From contig URVL01000066.1 in NCBI GenBank assembly GCA_900551265.1, positions 1 to 11,952 of the forward strand: DNA of 11,952 nt, written 5' to 3'. The notes under the pieces were generated by a model that had not been told where the DNA came from, made no database searches, and worked only from the letters and a program-made list of their open reading frames with translations. This document shows, piece by piece, positions 5,900-11,952 of the stretch. How positions within the stretch are numbered: position 1 is the first letter of the stretch; each line of letters begins with the position of its first letter. This DNA comes from an uncultured Eubacteriales bacterium. GTDB taxonomy: Bacteria > Bacillota > Clostridia > Oscillospirales > QAMX01. Both the position numbers and the translations under genes were made by a program.

Positions 5900-7804
5900 A
5901 TGACAGCGAAAAGATTGCTTGCCCTGCTCATTGCCGTTTTCATGCTCGTTGCGCTGTTCAGCGCCTGTTCTACAGACGAGGGTGGTACGACTGATGAGGG
6001 CAGTGATGCGCAAACGCCGGGCGATTCCAACACCGGGGATGAAGCTACCGGCGACGAAGGTACCGGCGACGAGGGGACGGATGATCCGGCAGAGACGGAC
6101 CCGCTTACCCTGACGTACATGGGCCAGGAATCCCATAACTGGACCTATACGTATGAAGAAGCGGAAGCCGAAGGCTTCGAGACTATTGCTTATTACAATG
6201 ATAAGTTGCTGGAAGAGCACAACCTTGTCGTTGAATTGGACATCATCGACAACGAAGCATATAAGACTACTCTTTCCGGTTATCTGGCTTCTTCCACATT
6301 GGACGATGCGTTCCTGACGAACAACTCGACCTTGATGGACAACGAAGTTATGGTAAACTCCATCAATAATGGCCTGTTTGCTGATATCAACGATATTGCC
6401 GAGTTCTCCGATGGCACGTTCTCCAGCATGATTGCCGATGGTGGCGACTTCCAATACCTGAAAGCCTGGAACACTGCACCGGACGGCGGTTGGTATTACC
6501 TGGGCTGTGCCGATGGTAATGGTACCTCTTTGAATCTCGACCACGATGATGTCGACTATATCTTTAACTGGCCGATGCATACCTGGTATAACCTGAACAT
6601 CCGCTATGACTGGCTTGAGAAGTGCGGACTTTCTATGCCGACGACTATCGATGAGTTTACCGAAGCACTCATTCAGTTCCAGGAACAGGATGCCAATGGC
6701 AACGGTGCGGCTGACGAGCGTGCTTTCCTCGGCATTGGTATGTCCACGGAGCAGGTCTTCAGTCACACGACCGCTGGTTGGTTTGGCCTGCCGCGTGCAA
6801 ACTTTGCGATGAACGCTGCAACTGGTGAAATTGAGAATGCGGTCGACTTTGGCGATCAGTATATCGCCTTTGTTGAGTTCACGAAGAACCTGTATGACAA
6901 TCAGGTCGCTCTCGTAGGCGAAGGCGGCGCTTGGGCTTACGGCGCGAACGTTGCCGGTAACTACTGTGCGGCCCAGGTCATGTATCCGGACCAGCTCTTG
7001 ACCACTCAGACTGGCGATGAAGCCGCGCAGTATGAGCCGATGCCCATCATCCAGGCTATCGAAGGTGTTACGCCGCGTATGCAGGGCCAGTCCGTGCAGA
7101 CTGCAAATAATGGACTCGCTTTCCGCGCTGACGTAGATATGGAAGCGGCTGCAGCTTATCTTGATTGGCTGAGCGGCGAGACTTTCTATATGCTGCTGAC
7201 TTATGGTATTGAGGGCAAGGCCTATGATATCAACGATGACGGCACTGTCTATCAGTATAAGGTTGGCGTTGAGATTACACAGGAAGAGGACTACAGTGTC
7301 GGCGATATGTGGCACTATGCTCCTTGGGCCATGTTCCCGCAGTTCCAGGTTGGCTTTGCATGGGATCCGATCCAGGCCGAATACACTTCGATTCAGGATG
7401 CGCTTGATGCAGGCGAACCCTATACCTGGAAAAACCTGACGATTGACGAGTGGAAGGAGCAGTATGCAAATTATAACTGGAGAGATATGTCCCCGCTGAA
7501 TCGTTTCTACACATATTTGAATGACTTCGGTACGGATAACATTCAGTTTGATTTGAATATTGACTTCACGACGTTGTCTACGGATGAGGAAACGCAGATC
7601 ATCTCCATGTATGAGACAGAGCTTACAACATATTTGTCTGAGATGACCACGAACTATATTACCGGCAATGCCTCACTTGATACGTATGAGGAAGATCTGC
7701 AGTTTGCCTATGACAATCTCGGCATGCAGGAGTACACCGACGCCAAGCAGGCTCGTGTTGACCGCTTCCTCGTTGCGATGGGCCGTGAGCCGATCCTTGG
7801 TTAA
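5900..7804 (+). CDS. Extracellular solute-binding lipoprotein (copy 4)
   Basis: A complete 634-residue paralogue, closest to copy 3. The start follows AGGAGG by nine bases and gives MTAKRLLALL, then lipobox LFSAC with Cys23. The acidic tether (24-68) carries three TGDE(A/G) repeats. The binding domain follows, with APDGGWYYLGCADGNG, TWYNLNIRYDWLEKCG and a calcium-loop-like DANGNGAADE (264-273). The C-terminal lobe has NYCAAQVMYPD, RADVDMEAAAAYLDWL and WHYAPWAMFPQ, and the protein ends GREPILG. It is inferred to bind a ligand, perhaps a carbohydrate, at the membrane surface. Differences from copy 3 are scattered along the protein, so each copy may have its own specificity. It is last in the array and ends in its own terminator. 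TTA, CTA and TCA codons are absent up to 7315; a TCA occurs near 7674. Confidence 0.93.
   Translation: MTAKRLLALLIAVFMLVALFSACSTDEGGTTDEGSDAQTPGDSNTGDEATGDEGTGDEGTDDPAETDPLTLTYMGQESHNWTYTYEEAEAEGFETIAYYNDKLLEEHNLVVELDIIDNEAYKTTLSGYLASSTLDDAFLTNNSTLMDNEVMVNSINNGLFADINDIAEFSDGTFSSMIADGGDFQYLKAWNTAPDGGWYYLGCADGNGTSLNLDHDDVDYIFNWPMHTWYNLNIRYDWLEKCGLSMPTTIDEFTEALIQFQEQDANGNGAADERAFLGIGMSTEQVFSHTTAGWFGLPRANFAMNAATGEIENAVDFGDQYIAFVEFTKNLYDNQVALVGEGGAWAYGANVAGNYCAAQVMYPDQLLTTQTGDEAAQYEPMPIIQAIEGVTPRMQGQSVQTANNGLAFRADVDMEAAAAYLDWLSGETFYMLLTYGIEGKAYDINDDGTVYQYKVGVEITQEEDYSVGDMWHYAPWAMFPQFQVGFAWDPIQAEYTSIQDALDAGEPYTWKNLTIDEWKEQYANYNWRDMSPLNRFYTYLNDFGTDNIQFDLNIDFTTLSTDEETQIISMYETELTTYLSEMTTNYITGNASLDTYEEDLQFAYDNLGMQEYTDAKQARVDRFLVAMGREPILG
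6032..6076 (+). repeat. In-frame 15-base repeats in the copy 4 linker
   Basis: Three 15-base units encode TGDEA, TGDEG and TGDEG. The last two differ only at third positions. They lengthen the acidic tether in the same place where copy 2 has GDT repeats of a different unit length, so the repeats arose independently. Confidence 0.75.
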
Positions 7805-7852
7805 GGAAATTTACTTTATCCTCTGACATCTAAGTTTTGCTGTGAATTGCAA

Positions 7853-7884
7853 GAGGGCCGTGCTTATGCGCGGCCCTCCTATTT
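7853..7884 (+). terminator. Terminator of copy 4
   Basis: An 11-pair GC-rich stem (7853-7863 with 7868-7878, one G-U pair) has a TTAT loop. The following CTATTTG is a weak T tract, so termination may be less complete than after the other copies. It lies 49 bases after the stop codon. Confidence 0.7.
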
Positions 7885-7960
7885 GTACCTGTTTGTCGTT
7901 CTGACCGATATTCATACATCCACGAGTCATGTAACATAATTGTTAAATTTGAAATAAATG

Positions 7961-7989
7961 TGTACTTTTTCAGCATAATATAGTATAAT
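7961..7989 (+). promoter_or_regulatory. Promoter of the MutS-like operon
   Basis: A perfect TATAAT (7984-7989) has only a poor -35 match, TGTACT (7961-7966), at 17 bases. The weak -35 may mean low or activator-dependent expression, in contrast to the TTGAC(A/T) boxes of the binding-protein genes. Confidence 0.5.
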
Positions 7990-7996
7990 ATCATTG

Positions 7997-8015
7997 TATA
8001 TTTGTGCGAAATATA
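7997..8015. repeat. Dyad at the expected transcription start of the MutS-like operon
   Basis: TATATTT-GTGCG-AAATATA is a perfect 7+7 inverted repeat just downstream of the -10 box. It overlaps or closely follows the start of transcription, a usual place for a repressor site. It could also be a weak hairpin at the mRNA 5' end. Confidence 0.35.
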
Positions 8016-8039
8016 AAATCATAAAATCGAGGTACTGAT

Positions 8040-9491
8040 ATGGGTTATCCAAGCTTGATGTTTCTCGCGGAACCATCGGAGGAGATCATTAGCCCGGATG
8101 TTTTTGAAGATTTGAAACTGACGCTTTTATTAAGTGAAGATGCTGTCAAATCTATGCGCTATGTTTGTGAAAAAGAGGATATTCTGGCGCGCCATGAGCT
8201 TTTCCGTGTCTTAGAAAATGACGCGTTGCGTGCACAATTTAAAGTTTTGGCACAGGATATGGCTGAGTTGGCCCGTCTTTATGATGCCTATATGGAGTCT
8301 GCGAGCGAAGACGAGCAGCGTGTGATTTATGTTAGCCTTCTCAAATGCGCGGCCCAGTTTGGTTACGACGCTGTGGATTTCAAAGGTTCCGGCGTTTTTT
8401 TTGAGCGTTTTCATGAGTTTTTCGTGGCTGAGGTTTCGCGTCCTGAGTACGATGAGCTTTCAGAAGATTTGGATGCGGTCTATCCGCACCTTGCAGAAAT
8501 TCAACATTGCAGTTTCAAAATTACAGGCGACAACATGCATATTACGTCAACCGTCGCAAATACGTATGTTGACCGACTGGCTGCCTGTGCTGAAAATCTT
8601 GGACTGGCATCTATCAGCACGCAGCGCGCGTTTTCCCGTCCATTGCCGCCGGATATTATTGAGGCGATTGCTGCGTTGTATCCTGACGTTTTTGAATATT
8701 TTGATTGGTTTTATGAGAAATATGAGGGCTTTTTCAATGACGGGATTATGATTTACCGCGGTGAGCTGGCTTTTTACCTTGAACTTTCAGAAATTTTTGA
8801 AAAGCTTCGTACGAATGGCATTCCTGTCGTTTACCCGGAAATATCCACGGACCGGCAGATTCGTGTACAAAATGCGTATGATATTACGCTCCTGGCAAAG
8901 AATGAGCAAAACATTGTCCCAAATGATATCTTTTTCTCTGAGAAGGAACCGTTTTATTACTTGACAGGTGCAAATGGGGGCGGCAAGACGACATATCTGC
9001 GGGCTGTGGGTGCAGTAGTTGTATTTTTTCTCAACGGTTGTCCTTTAGCCTGTGAAAGCGCGTCGCTTTGTCCGCTAAAAAACGTTTACACACACTTTCC
9101 ACGCGATGAACGCTTTGATTCCGGTGGACGCTTTCAGAATGAAAATGCGTTGGTCAATGAGATTCTTGAGGCAGAAGGTGGTAACTCCCTCGTGCTTTTA
9201 AATGAAACGTATTCAGCTACGAGTGAAGAACTGGCCGTCCCCTTAACGGTAGCACTGGCCGAGCGGCTCTACAAAAGTGGAAGCTTTGGAATATATATTA
9301 CGCATCAGCATGGCGTGGGAGAGACGGAAATACCATTTTTAAACGTTGTGGTTGACCTCAGTGACTCTAACCGCCGCACTTATAAGATTTCCCGCCAGCA
9401 AGGAAATCTTGGTTCCCTCGCGCTGGACATTTTAAAAAAGTATCGCTTGGATCGTGAATCTTTGGAAGAGCGTTTCGGAGGTAGATCATGA
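8040..9491 (+). CDS. MutS-like ATPase, first of a coupled pair
   Basis: A 483-residue protein ending in a MutS-type ATPase domain. Seen directly: Walker A GANGGGKTTYLR (from 310; MutS has GPNMGGKST-YLR), a GRF motif (363-365) where MutS has GRSTF, Walker B SLVLLNET (383-390), and the switch-loop THQH (421-424) where MutS has ATHY. Residues 1-290 are mostly helical in character, like the MutS core and clamp. There is no space for the mismatch-reading N-terminal domain of full MutS (about 850 residues) and no Smr domain as in MutS2. Walker B has Asn388-Glu389 instead of Asp-Glu. GAGG lies seven bases before the ATG. The gene overlaps its partner by four bases. TTA, CTA and TCA codons are common, unlike upstream. 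Membership of the MutS superfamily is firm; the role, perhaps in DNA structure binding or recombination control, is unknown. Confidence 0.88.
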   Translation: MGYPSLMFLAEPSEEIISPDVFEDLKLTLLLSEDAVKSMRYVCEKEDILARHELFRVLENDALRAQFKVLAQDMAELARLYDAYMESASEDEQRVIYVSLLKCAAQFGYDAVDFKGSGVFFERFHEFFVAEVSRPEYDELSEDLDAVYPHLAEIQHCSFKITGDNMHITSTVANTYVDRLAACAENLGLASISTQRAFSRPLPPDIIEAIAALYPDVFEYFDWFYEKYEGFFNDGIMIYRGELAFYLELSEIFEKLRTNGIPVVYPEISTDRQIRVQNAYDITLLAKNEQNIVPNDIFFSEKEPFYYLTGANGGGKTTYLRAVGAVVVFFLNGCPLACESASLCPLKNVYTHFPRDERFDSGGRFQNENALVNEILEAEGGNSLVLLNETYSATSEELAVPLTVALAERLYKSGSFGIYITHQHGVGETEIPFLNVVVDLSDSNRRTYKISRQQGNLGSLALDILKKYRLDRESLEERFGGRS

Positions 9492-10996
9492 AATTCAGCC
9501 TGTTATATAAGACTCCGGAGCAGCCCAGCTATGAAATGCTTGCCGATATGCGTGAAGCGGTTTACAATTTGTCGGTTGACCGCCTTGTCAACGCGGTCTG
9601 TACGGATGAACTGCGTGCTGAAATATTTTTGAAGGTGCTTACGCGTCCGTTGCATAACGAGGAAAATATTCATTACCGGCAGGAAATTGTGGAAAACTTT
9701 ACAAAGCAGCCGCAGCTTCTCTTTGAGCTGAAGCGTTTATTCCGCCGCTATGATACCATTAAGACGGACTGGGGCGAGATGCGTTCGAATGTGCATCCCT
9801 ATGGCGCGTCGGTTAGCTATAAGGCGCTGATGGAGTATACCTTTGATCTTTTGAAGGTAAGCGCGAAGTTTGCCAGGATGATTGCAGGTTATTTTAAATC
9901 CACTTATGAAATTTTGGACAAATATGAGCTGACAGCGCCCGGACTTATCGCAATCAAAGACTATTGCGTTGAGATGATTAACAACGATTCTTTGAATGAA
10001 GTTGTGGAAATCGCGACACTTTTCACACTTTATTCGCCGCCTCAGTATGAATTTACTGTAATGGCTGGCCTGGATGATACAATGCGTGTTACGTCTTGCG
10101 ACCTTATCAACATTGTGGAACTTGAGAAACTGGCAAAGGACCGCAAGATTTGGAATGTTGTAAAAAACCTGAAAAACCGGACGGAACACGACCCGGAGTA
10201 TAATTTGGGTGACGGCCTGATTGACGATGCGAATTTCCTCTTGAATGAAGCACTTTTCCGCATGTATACGGTTATGACAGAGGTAGCTGAACATGTCTAT
10301 GAGATGTTTTATGGCTTATCCGACGAGTTGACCTTTTATGAAGGCGCACTTGATTACATCAACTATCTGCGACGTAACCATGTAACGTACTGCATTCCGC
10401 GCATCCGTCCGCATGAGGCGGAGGTCTTCAATGCCGACGGCCTCTATGATTGCCTGTTGCTTGTAGAGGGGAAGACACGCGATACGATTGTGACCAATAG
10501 CGTTCGTCTTTCAAGCGCGGAAATCGGTATTTTAATTCGAGGTAATAATTCGACCGGAAAAACGGTGTATCTGCGTTCGATCGGCACTGCACAGATTATG
10601 GCGCAATCAGGCCTGCCGGTTTGTGCCCGGCGTGCCAGCATCAGCATGAGAAATGCAATTTTTACGCAGTTTTCGTCGGCAGAGAAGGACTTTGTGGTGG
10701 GAGACACCGCAGGCCGTTTTGAGGGCGAGGTGCAGGAAGTAGCTCATATCATTGACAACATAAAGCCGCATTCGCTGGTTCTACTGAATGAAACATTCCA
10801 GACAACGGCGTACGTGGAAGGTGCGCAGGGTATTTTTGATATTCTGAATGTTTTTCCGCGCATTGGCGTCAAATTTGTTTTTGTTACGCGTATGACGAAG
10901 CTCTTTGAAATGTGTTACCACACAGATATTAAGCTAATGGAGTCGGGAGAGGGTGACGATTATTATAAAATTCGTCCTGTGGTTCTTGAATCGTAG
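9488..10996 (+). CDS. MutS-like ATPase, second of a coupled pair
   Basis: A 502-residue MutS-superfamily protein. The start ATGA overlaps the stop of the previous gene, with GGAGG (9477-9481) six bases upstream, so translation is probably coupled. The N-terminal part contains HNEENIHYRQEIVENF, matching the 'YRQ' stretch that opens the core domain in MutS-like proteins. The ATPase has Walker A GNNSTGKT (352-359), GRF (409-411) and Walker B SLVLLNET (429-436) with Asn434-Glu435. Where the first protein has Thr-His in the switch loop, this one has Thr467-Arg468. By analogy with MutS dimers, whose ATP sites are shared across the interface, the two products probably form a heterodimer with unequal sites. 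Like its partner it has no mismatch-reading or Smr domain. It ends 37 bases before a strong terminator. The family call is firm; the function is not known. Confidence 0.88.
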   Translation: MKFSLLYKTPEQPSYEMLADMREAVYNLSVDRLVNAVCTDELRAEIFLKVLTRPLHNEENIHYRQEIVENFTKQPQLLFELKRLFRRYDTIKTDWGEMRSNVHPYGASVSYKALMEYTFDLLKVSAKFARMIAGYFKSTYEILDKYELTAPGLIAIKDYCVEMINNDSLNEVVEIATLFTLYSPPQYEFTVMAGLDDTMRVTSCDLINIVELEKLAKDRKIWNVVKNLKNRTEHDPEYNLGDGLIDDANFLLNEALFRMYTVMTEVAEHVYEMFYGLSDELTFYEGALDYINYLRRNHVTYCIPRIRPHEAEVFNADGLYDCLLLVEGKTRDTIVTNSVRLSSAEIGILIRGNNSTGKTVYLRSIGTAQIMAQSGLPVCARRASISMRNAIFTQFSSAEKDFVVGDTAGRFEGEVQEVAHIIDNIKPHSLVLLNETFQTTAYVEGAQGIFDILNVFPRIGVKFVFVTRMTKLFEMCYHTDIKLMESGEGDDYYKIRPVVLES

Positions 10997-11033
10997 TTTC
11001 GCTTGTTAGAAAAGGAAACTATGCTTTTGTAGG

Positions 11034-11071
11034 ATGGTCCGGGAGCTAAAAGAGCCTCCCGGACCATTTTT
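11034..11071 (+). terminator. Terminator of the MutS-like operon
   Basis: A 12-pair perfect stem, ATGGTCCGGGAG (11034-11045) with its complement (11056-11067), has a 10-base loop and is followed by TTTTT. It is a strong intrinsic terminator. Confidence 0.93.
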
Positions 11072-11117
11072 GCAGACAAAATTCAGAAAACGGAATCCAT
11101 GATTTCAGCATATGAGA

Positions 11118-11130
11118 TATACTGTATAAA
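11118..11130 (+). promoter_or_regulatory. Possible -10 element before the candidate small RNA
   Basis: TATACT (11118-11123) and TATAAA (11125-11130) are both plausible -10 boxes placed about one start distance before the structured stretch at 11142. No convincing -35 box is visible, so the promoter is uncertain. Confidence 0.3.
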
Positions 11131-11141
11131 AGGTGGTTTAT

Positions 11142-11263
11142 TATCTGCTACATTATATCAACTGGCGGCTCATTTGTTGTTAAATGAAGTGACTGAGAAA
11201 GGAGGGCAGACGGATAGCAGATAGGGACATGACACGCAGGTAGGCGGTCATGCCCCTTTTTTT
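11142..11263 (+). ncRNA. Candidate structured small RNA with its own terminator
   Basis: Bases 11142-11150 (TATCTGCTA) pair perfectly with 11215-11223, closing a 64-base domain. Inside is a second hairpin, TCATTT-GTTGTT-AAATGA (11170-11187), and a purine-rich AGAAAGGAGGGCAG stretch. The terminator at 11224-11263 follows directly. No coding frame of useful size lies here and the next gene faces the other way, so a transcript from this strand would be a stand-alone RNA of about 125 bases. It matches no RNA family I recognise. It could also be the leftover leader of a gene that has been lost; a four-codon frame (ATG at 11229, MTRR) overlaps the terminator stem. Confidence 0.35.
11224..11263 (+). 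terminator. Terminator after the candidate small RNA
   Basis: GGGACATGAC (11224-11233) pairs with GTCATGCCCC (11247-11256) with one internal mismatch and a 13-base loop, followed by seven T. Because it faces the acetyltransferase gene it would also block read-through into that gene's antisense strand. Confidence 0.75.
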
Positions 11264-11282
11264 CACCCTTATAAATGTGAAG

Positions 11283-11813
11283 TTAGAGTACACATTCCAT
11301 CTGGCAATCAAATGGCTCTTTTTCAACATGTGATTGGTTATACTCGTTTGCTTCTACACACCCCATACTTCTATAAAACGCCTGGCTTTCTACTGCGGAA
11401 TGGGCAGAAATGTATAATTTTTCCGCTGAATGTGCTTTCGCCCAGACCTTTGCTGCATTGAAAAGCACTTTGCCAATTCCGCGTTTTCTCATATCTTCTG
11501 AAACATAAATATTCGTCAAGTCAAGATACTGATGCGCGTTACCAAACAGATTACTTTCCACAGAAACAAAACCTTTGAGTTGGCCATTATAAAAGGCCGC
11601 ATAAACAAATCCACCAGAGTGAACCGTTTTTTGTAAATTTAAGATCAATTCATTATAGTCGGCTTCCGTCCATTCATCAATAAATGGGGTGTCCTCAACT
11701 ATCCACTGTCCATTATGCTTACGCCAACACTTTGTGACTATTTGATGACGGATAAAATTAAGAAAGAGTTGCCTGCAAATCTCATTTTCCAATAAATTTC
11801 TATATGTCAGCAT
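11283..11813 (-). CDS. GNAT-family N-acetyltransferase
   Basis: A 176-residue protein that would transfer an acetyl group from acetyl-CoA to an amine; the acceptor is unknown. The acetyl-CoA-binding core is clear: LDLTNIYVSEDMRKRGIG, with the pyrophosphate loop R109-K-R-G112-I-G114, then LFNAAKVWAKAHSAEKLYIS and AFYRSMGCVEA, the usual beta4-alpha3-beta5-alpha4 order. Length is normal for the family. GGAG lies five bases before the ATG (11819-11822 on this strand), and a good promoter lies upstream. It is convergent with the MutS-like operon. Its DNA is more AT-rich than the binding-protein genes and uses TTA and TCA freely, and inverted motifs bracket it, all of which hint at acquisition. Many such stand-alone enzymes act on small molecules or antibiotics, but nothing here shows which. 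Confidence 0.9.
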   Translation of the reverse strand: MLTYRNLLENEICRQLFLNFIRHQIVTKCWRKHNGQWIVEDTPFIDEWTEADYNELILNLQKTVHSGGFVYAAFYNGQLKGFVSVESNLFGNAHQYLDLTNIYVSEDMRKRGIGKVLFNAAKVWAKAHSAEKLYISAHSAVESQAFYRSMGCVEANEYNQSHVEKEPFDCQMECVL

Positions 11814-11862
11814 TTTTTCTCCATGATAAATCTACATTTGTCGCTCCATTGAAGCTGCTAAA

Positions 11863-11891
11863 ATTATAGCACACAAAGCAAAGCGCTTCAA
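11863..11891 (-). promoter_or_regulatory. Promoter of the acetyltransferase gene
   Basis: Read on the minus strand: TTGAAG (11886-11891), a 17-base spacer, then TATAAT (11863-11868) preceded by TGC, an extended -10 element. The palindrome AAGCGCTT (11881-11888) overlaps the -35 box and might be a control site. The leader is about 45 bases long. Confidence 0.75.
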
Positions 11892-11925
11892 GTTGTCCCT
11901 ATCCTTTAGTGTAATTATAATAAAC

Positions 11926-11941
11926 CACCCGCTTGCGGGTG
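11926..11941. terminator. Hairpin near the window end
   Basis: CACCCGC-TT-GCGGGTG is a perfect 7+7 stem; a real loop would open to four bases. On the minus strand it is followed by GTTTATTATAA, a loose T tract, so it may end a minus-strand transcript entering from beyond the window. Its inner edge overlaps the right 13-base inverted motif. Confidence 0.5.
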
Positions 11942-11952
11942 ATGGTACTGTC

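Larger units (their letters stand above)
11132..11929. repeat. Composite inverted repeats around the acetyltransferase gene
   Basis: GGTGGTTTATTAT at 11132-11144 is the exact complement of 11917-11929. Inside it on both sides is a second shared motif, GATAGGGACA, at 11220-11229 and as its complement at 11894-11903. The motif order is the same at both ends, but the gap between them is 75 bases on the left and 13 on the right. The pair brackets only the acetyltransferase gene and the candidate RNA. This looks like related ends of an inserted cassette, although no transposase is present and no target duplication was found. Confidence 0.5.

Noticed and set aside
7932..7945. TAACA-TAAT-TGTTA dyad upstream of the MutS-like promoter as an operator
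   Set aside because: Arms of only five bases in AT-rich DNA are expected by chance.
8040..10996. Reading the two ATPase genes as one full-length MutS broken by a frameshift
   Set aside because: Each protein has its own core region and its own complete ATPase motifs, and the overlap is a clean ATGA with a ribosome site, so they are two genes.
11170..11214. A TPP riboswitch suggested by CTGAGA near 11192
   Set aside because: The other conserved parts of that riboswitch are missing and no thiamine gene follows on this strand.

Overview
The window looks like chromosomal DNA of a monoderm Clostridia-type Firmicute, most likely an Oscillospiraceae-like gut anaerobe. The reasons are strong GGAGG ribosome sites, Gram-positive lipoprotein signal peptides ending in LFSAC, sigma-A-type promoters in AT-rich spacers, and coding DNA of roughly balanced G+C. 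The family and genus are inference.

Bases 1-7804 hold a same-strand array of four paralogous extracellular solute-binding lipoproteins of the LplA/LipO-like ABC importer type. The first lacks its N-terminal half because it runs off the window; the other three are complete (628, 630 and 634 residues). All four are followed by a hairpin terminator, and each complete copy has its own promoter of the form TTGAC(A/T)-17 bp-TA(A/G)(G/A)(A/C)T, so they look like separate transcription units. No permease or ATPase gene is present. The second and fourth copies share a leader element (a small GC hairpin plus an identical 14-base stretch), while the third has a different leader. Their codon use is strongly biased, which suggests high expression.

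Bases 8040-10996 hold a translationally coupled pair of short MutS-like ATPases (483 and 502 residues). They keep the clamp/core and ATPase regions but have no room for the mismatch-reading domain and no Smr nuclease domain. Both have Asn-Glu in place of the usual Asp-Glu in Walker B, and only the first keeps the switch-loop His. They probably act together as an asymmetric heterodimer of unknown job.

Bases 11034-11952 hold the terminator of that operon, a possible small structured RNA with its own terminator, and a convergent GNAT acetyltransferase gene on the minus strand with a good promoter. Two motifs (13 and 10 bases) occur in inverted orientation on both sides of the acetyltransferase gene, which suggests a cassette-like insertion. 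I see no tRNA, rRNA, CRISPR array or transposase gene.
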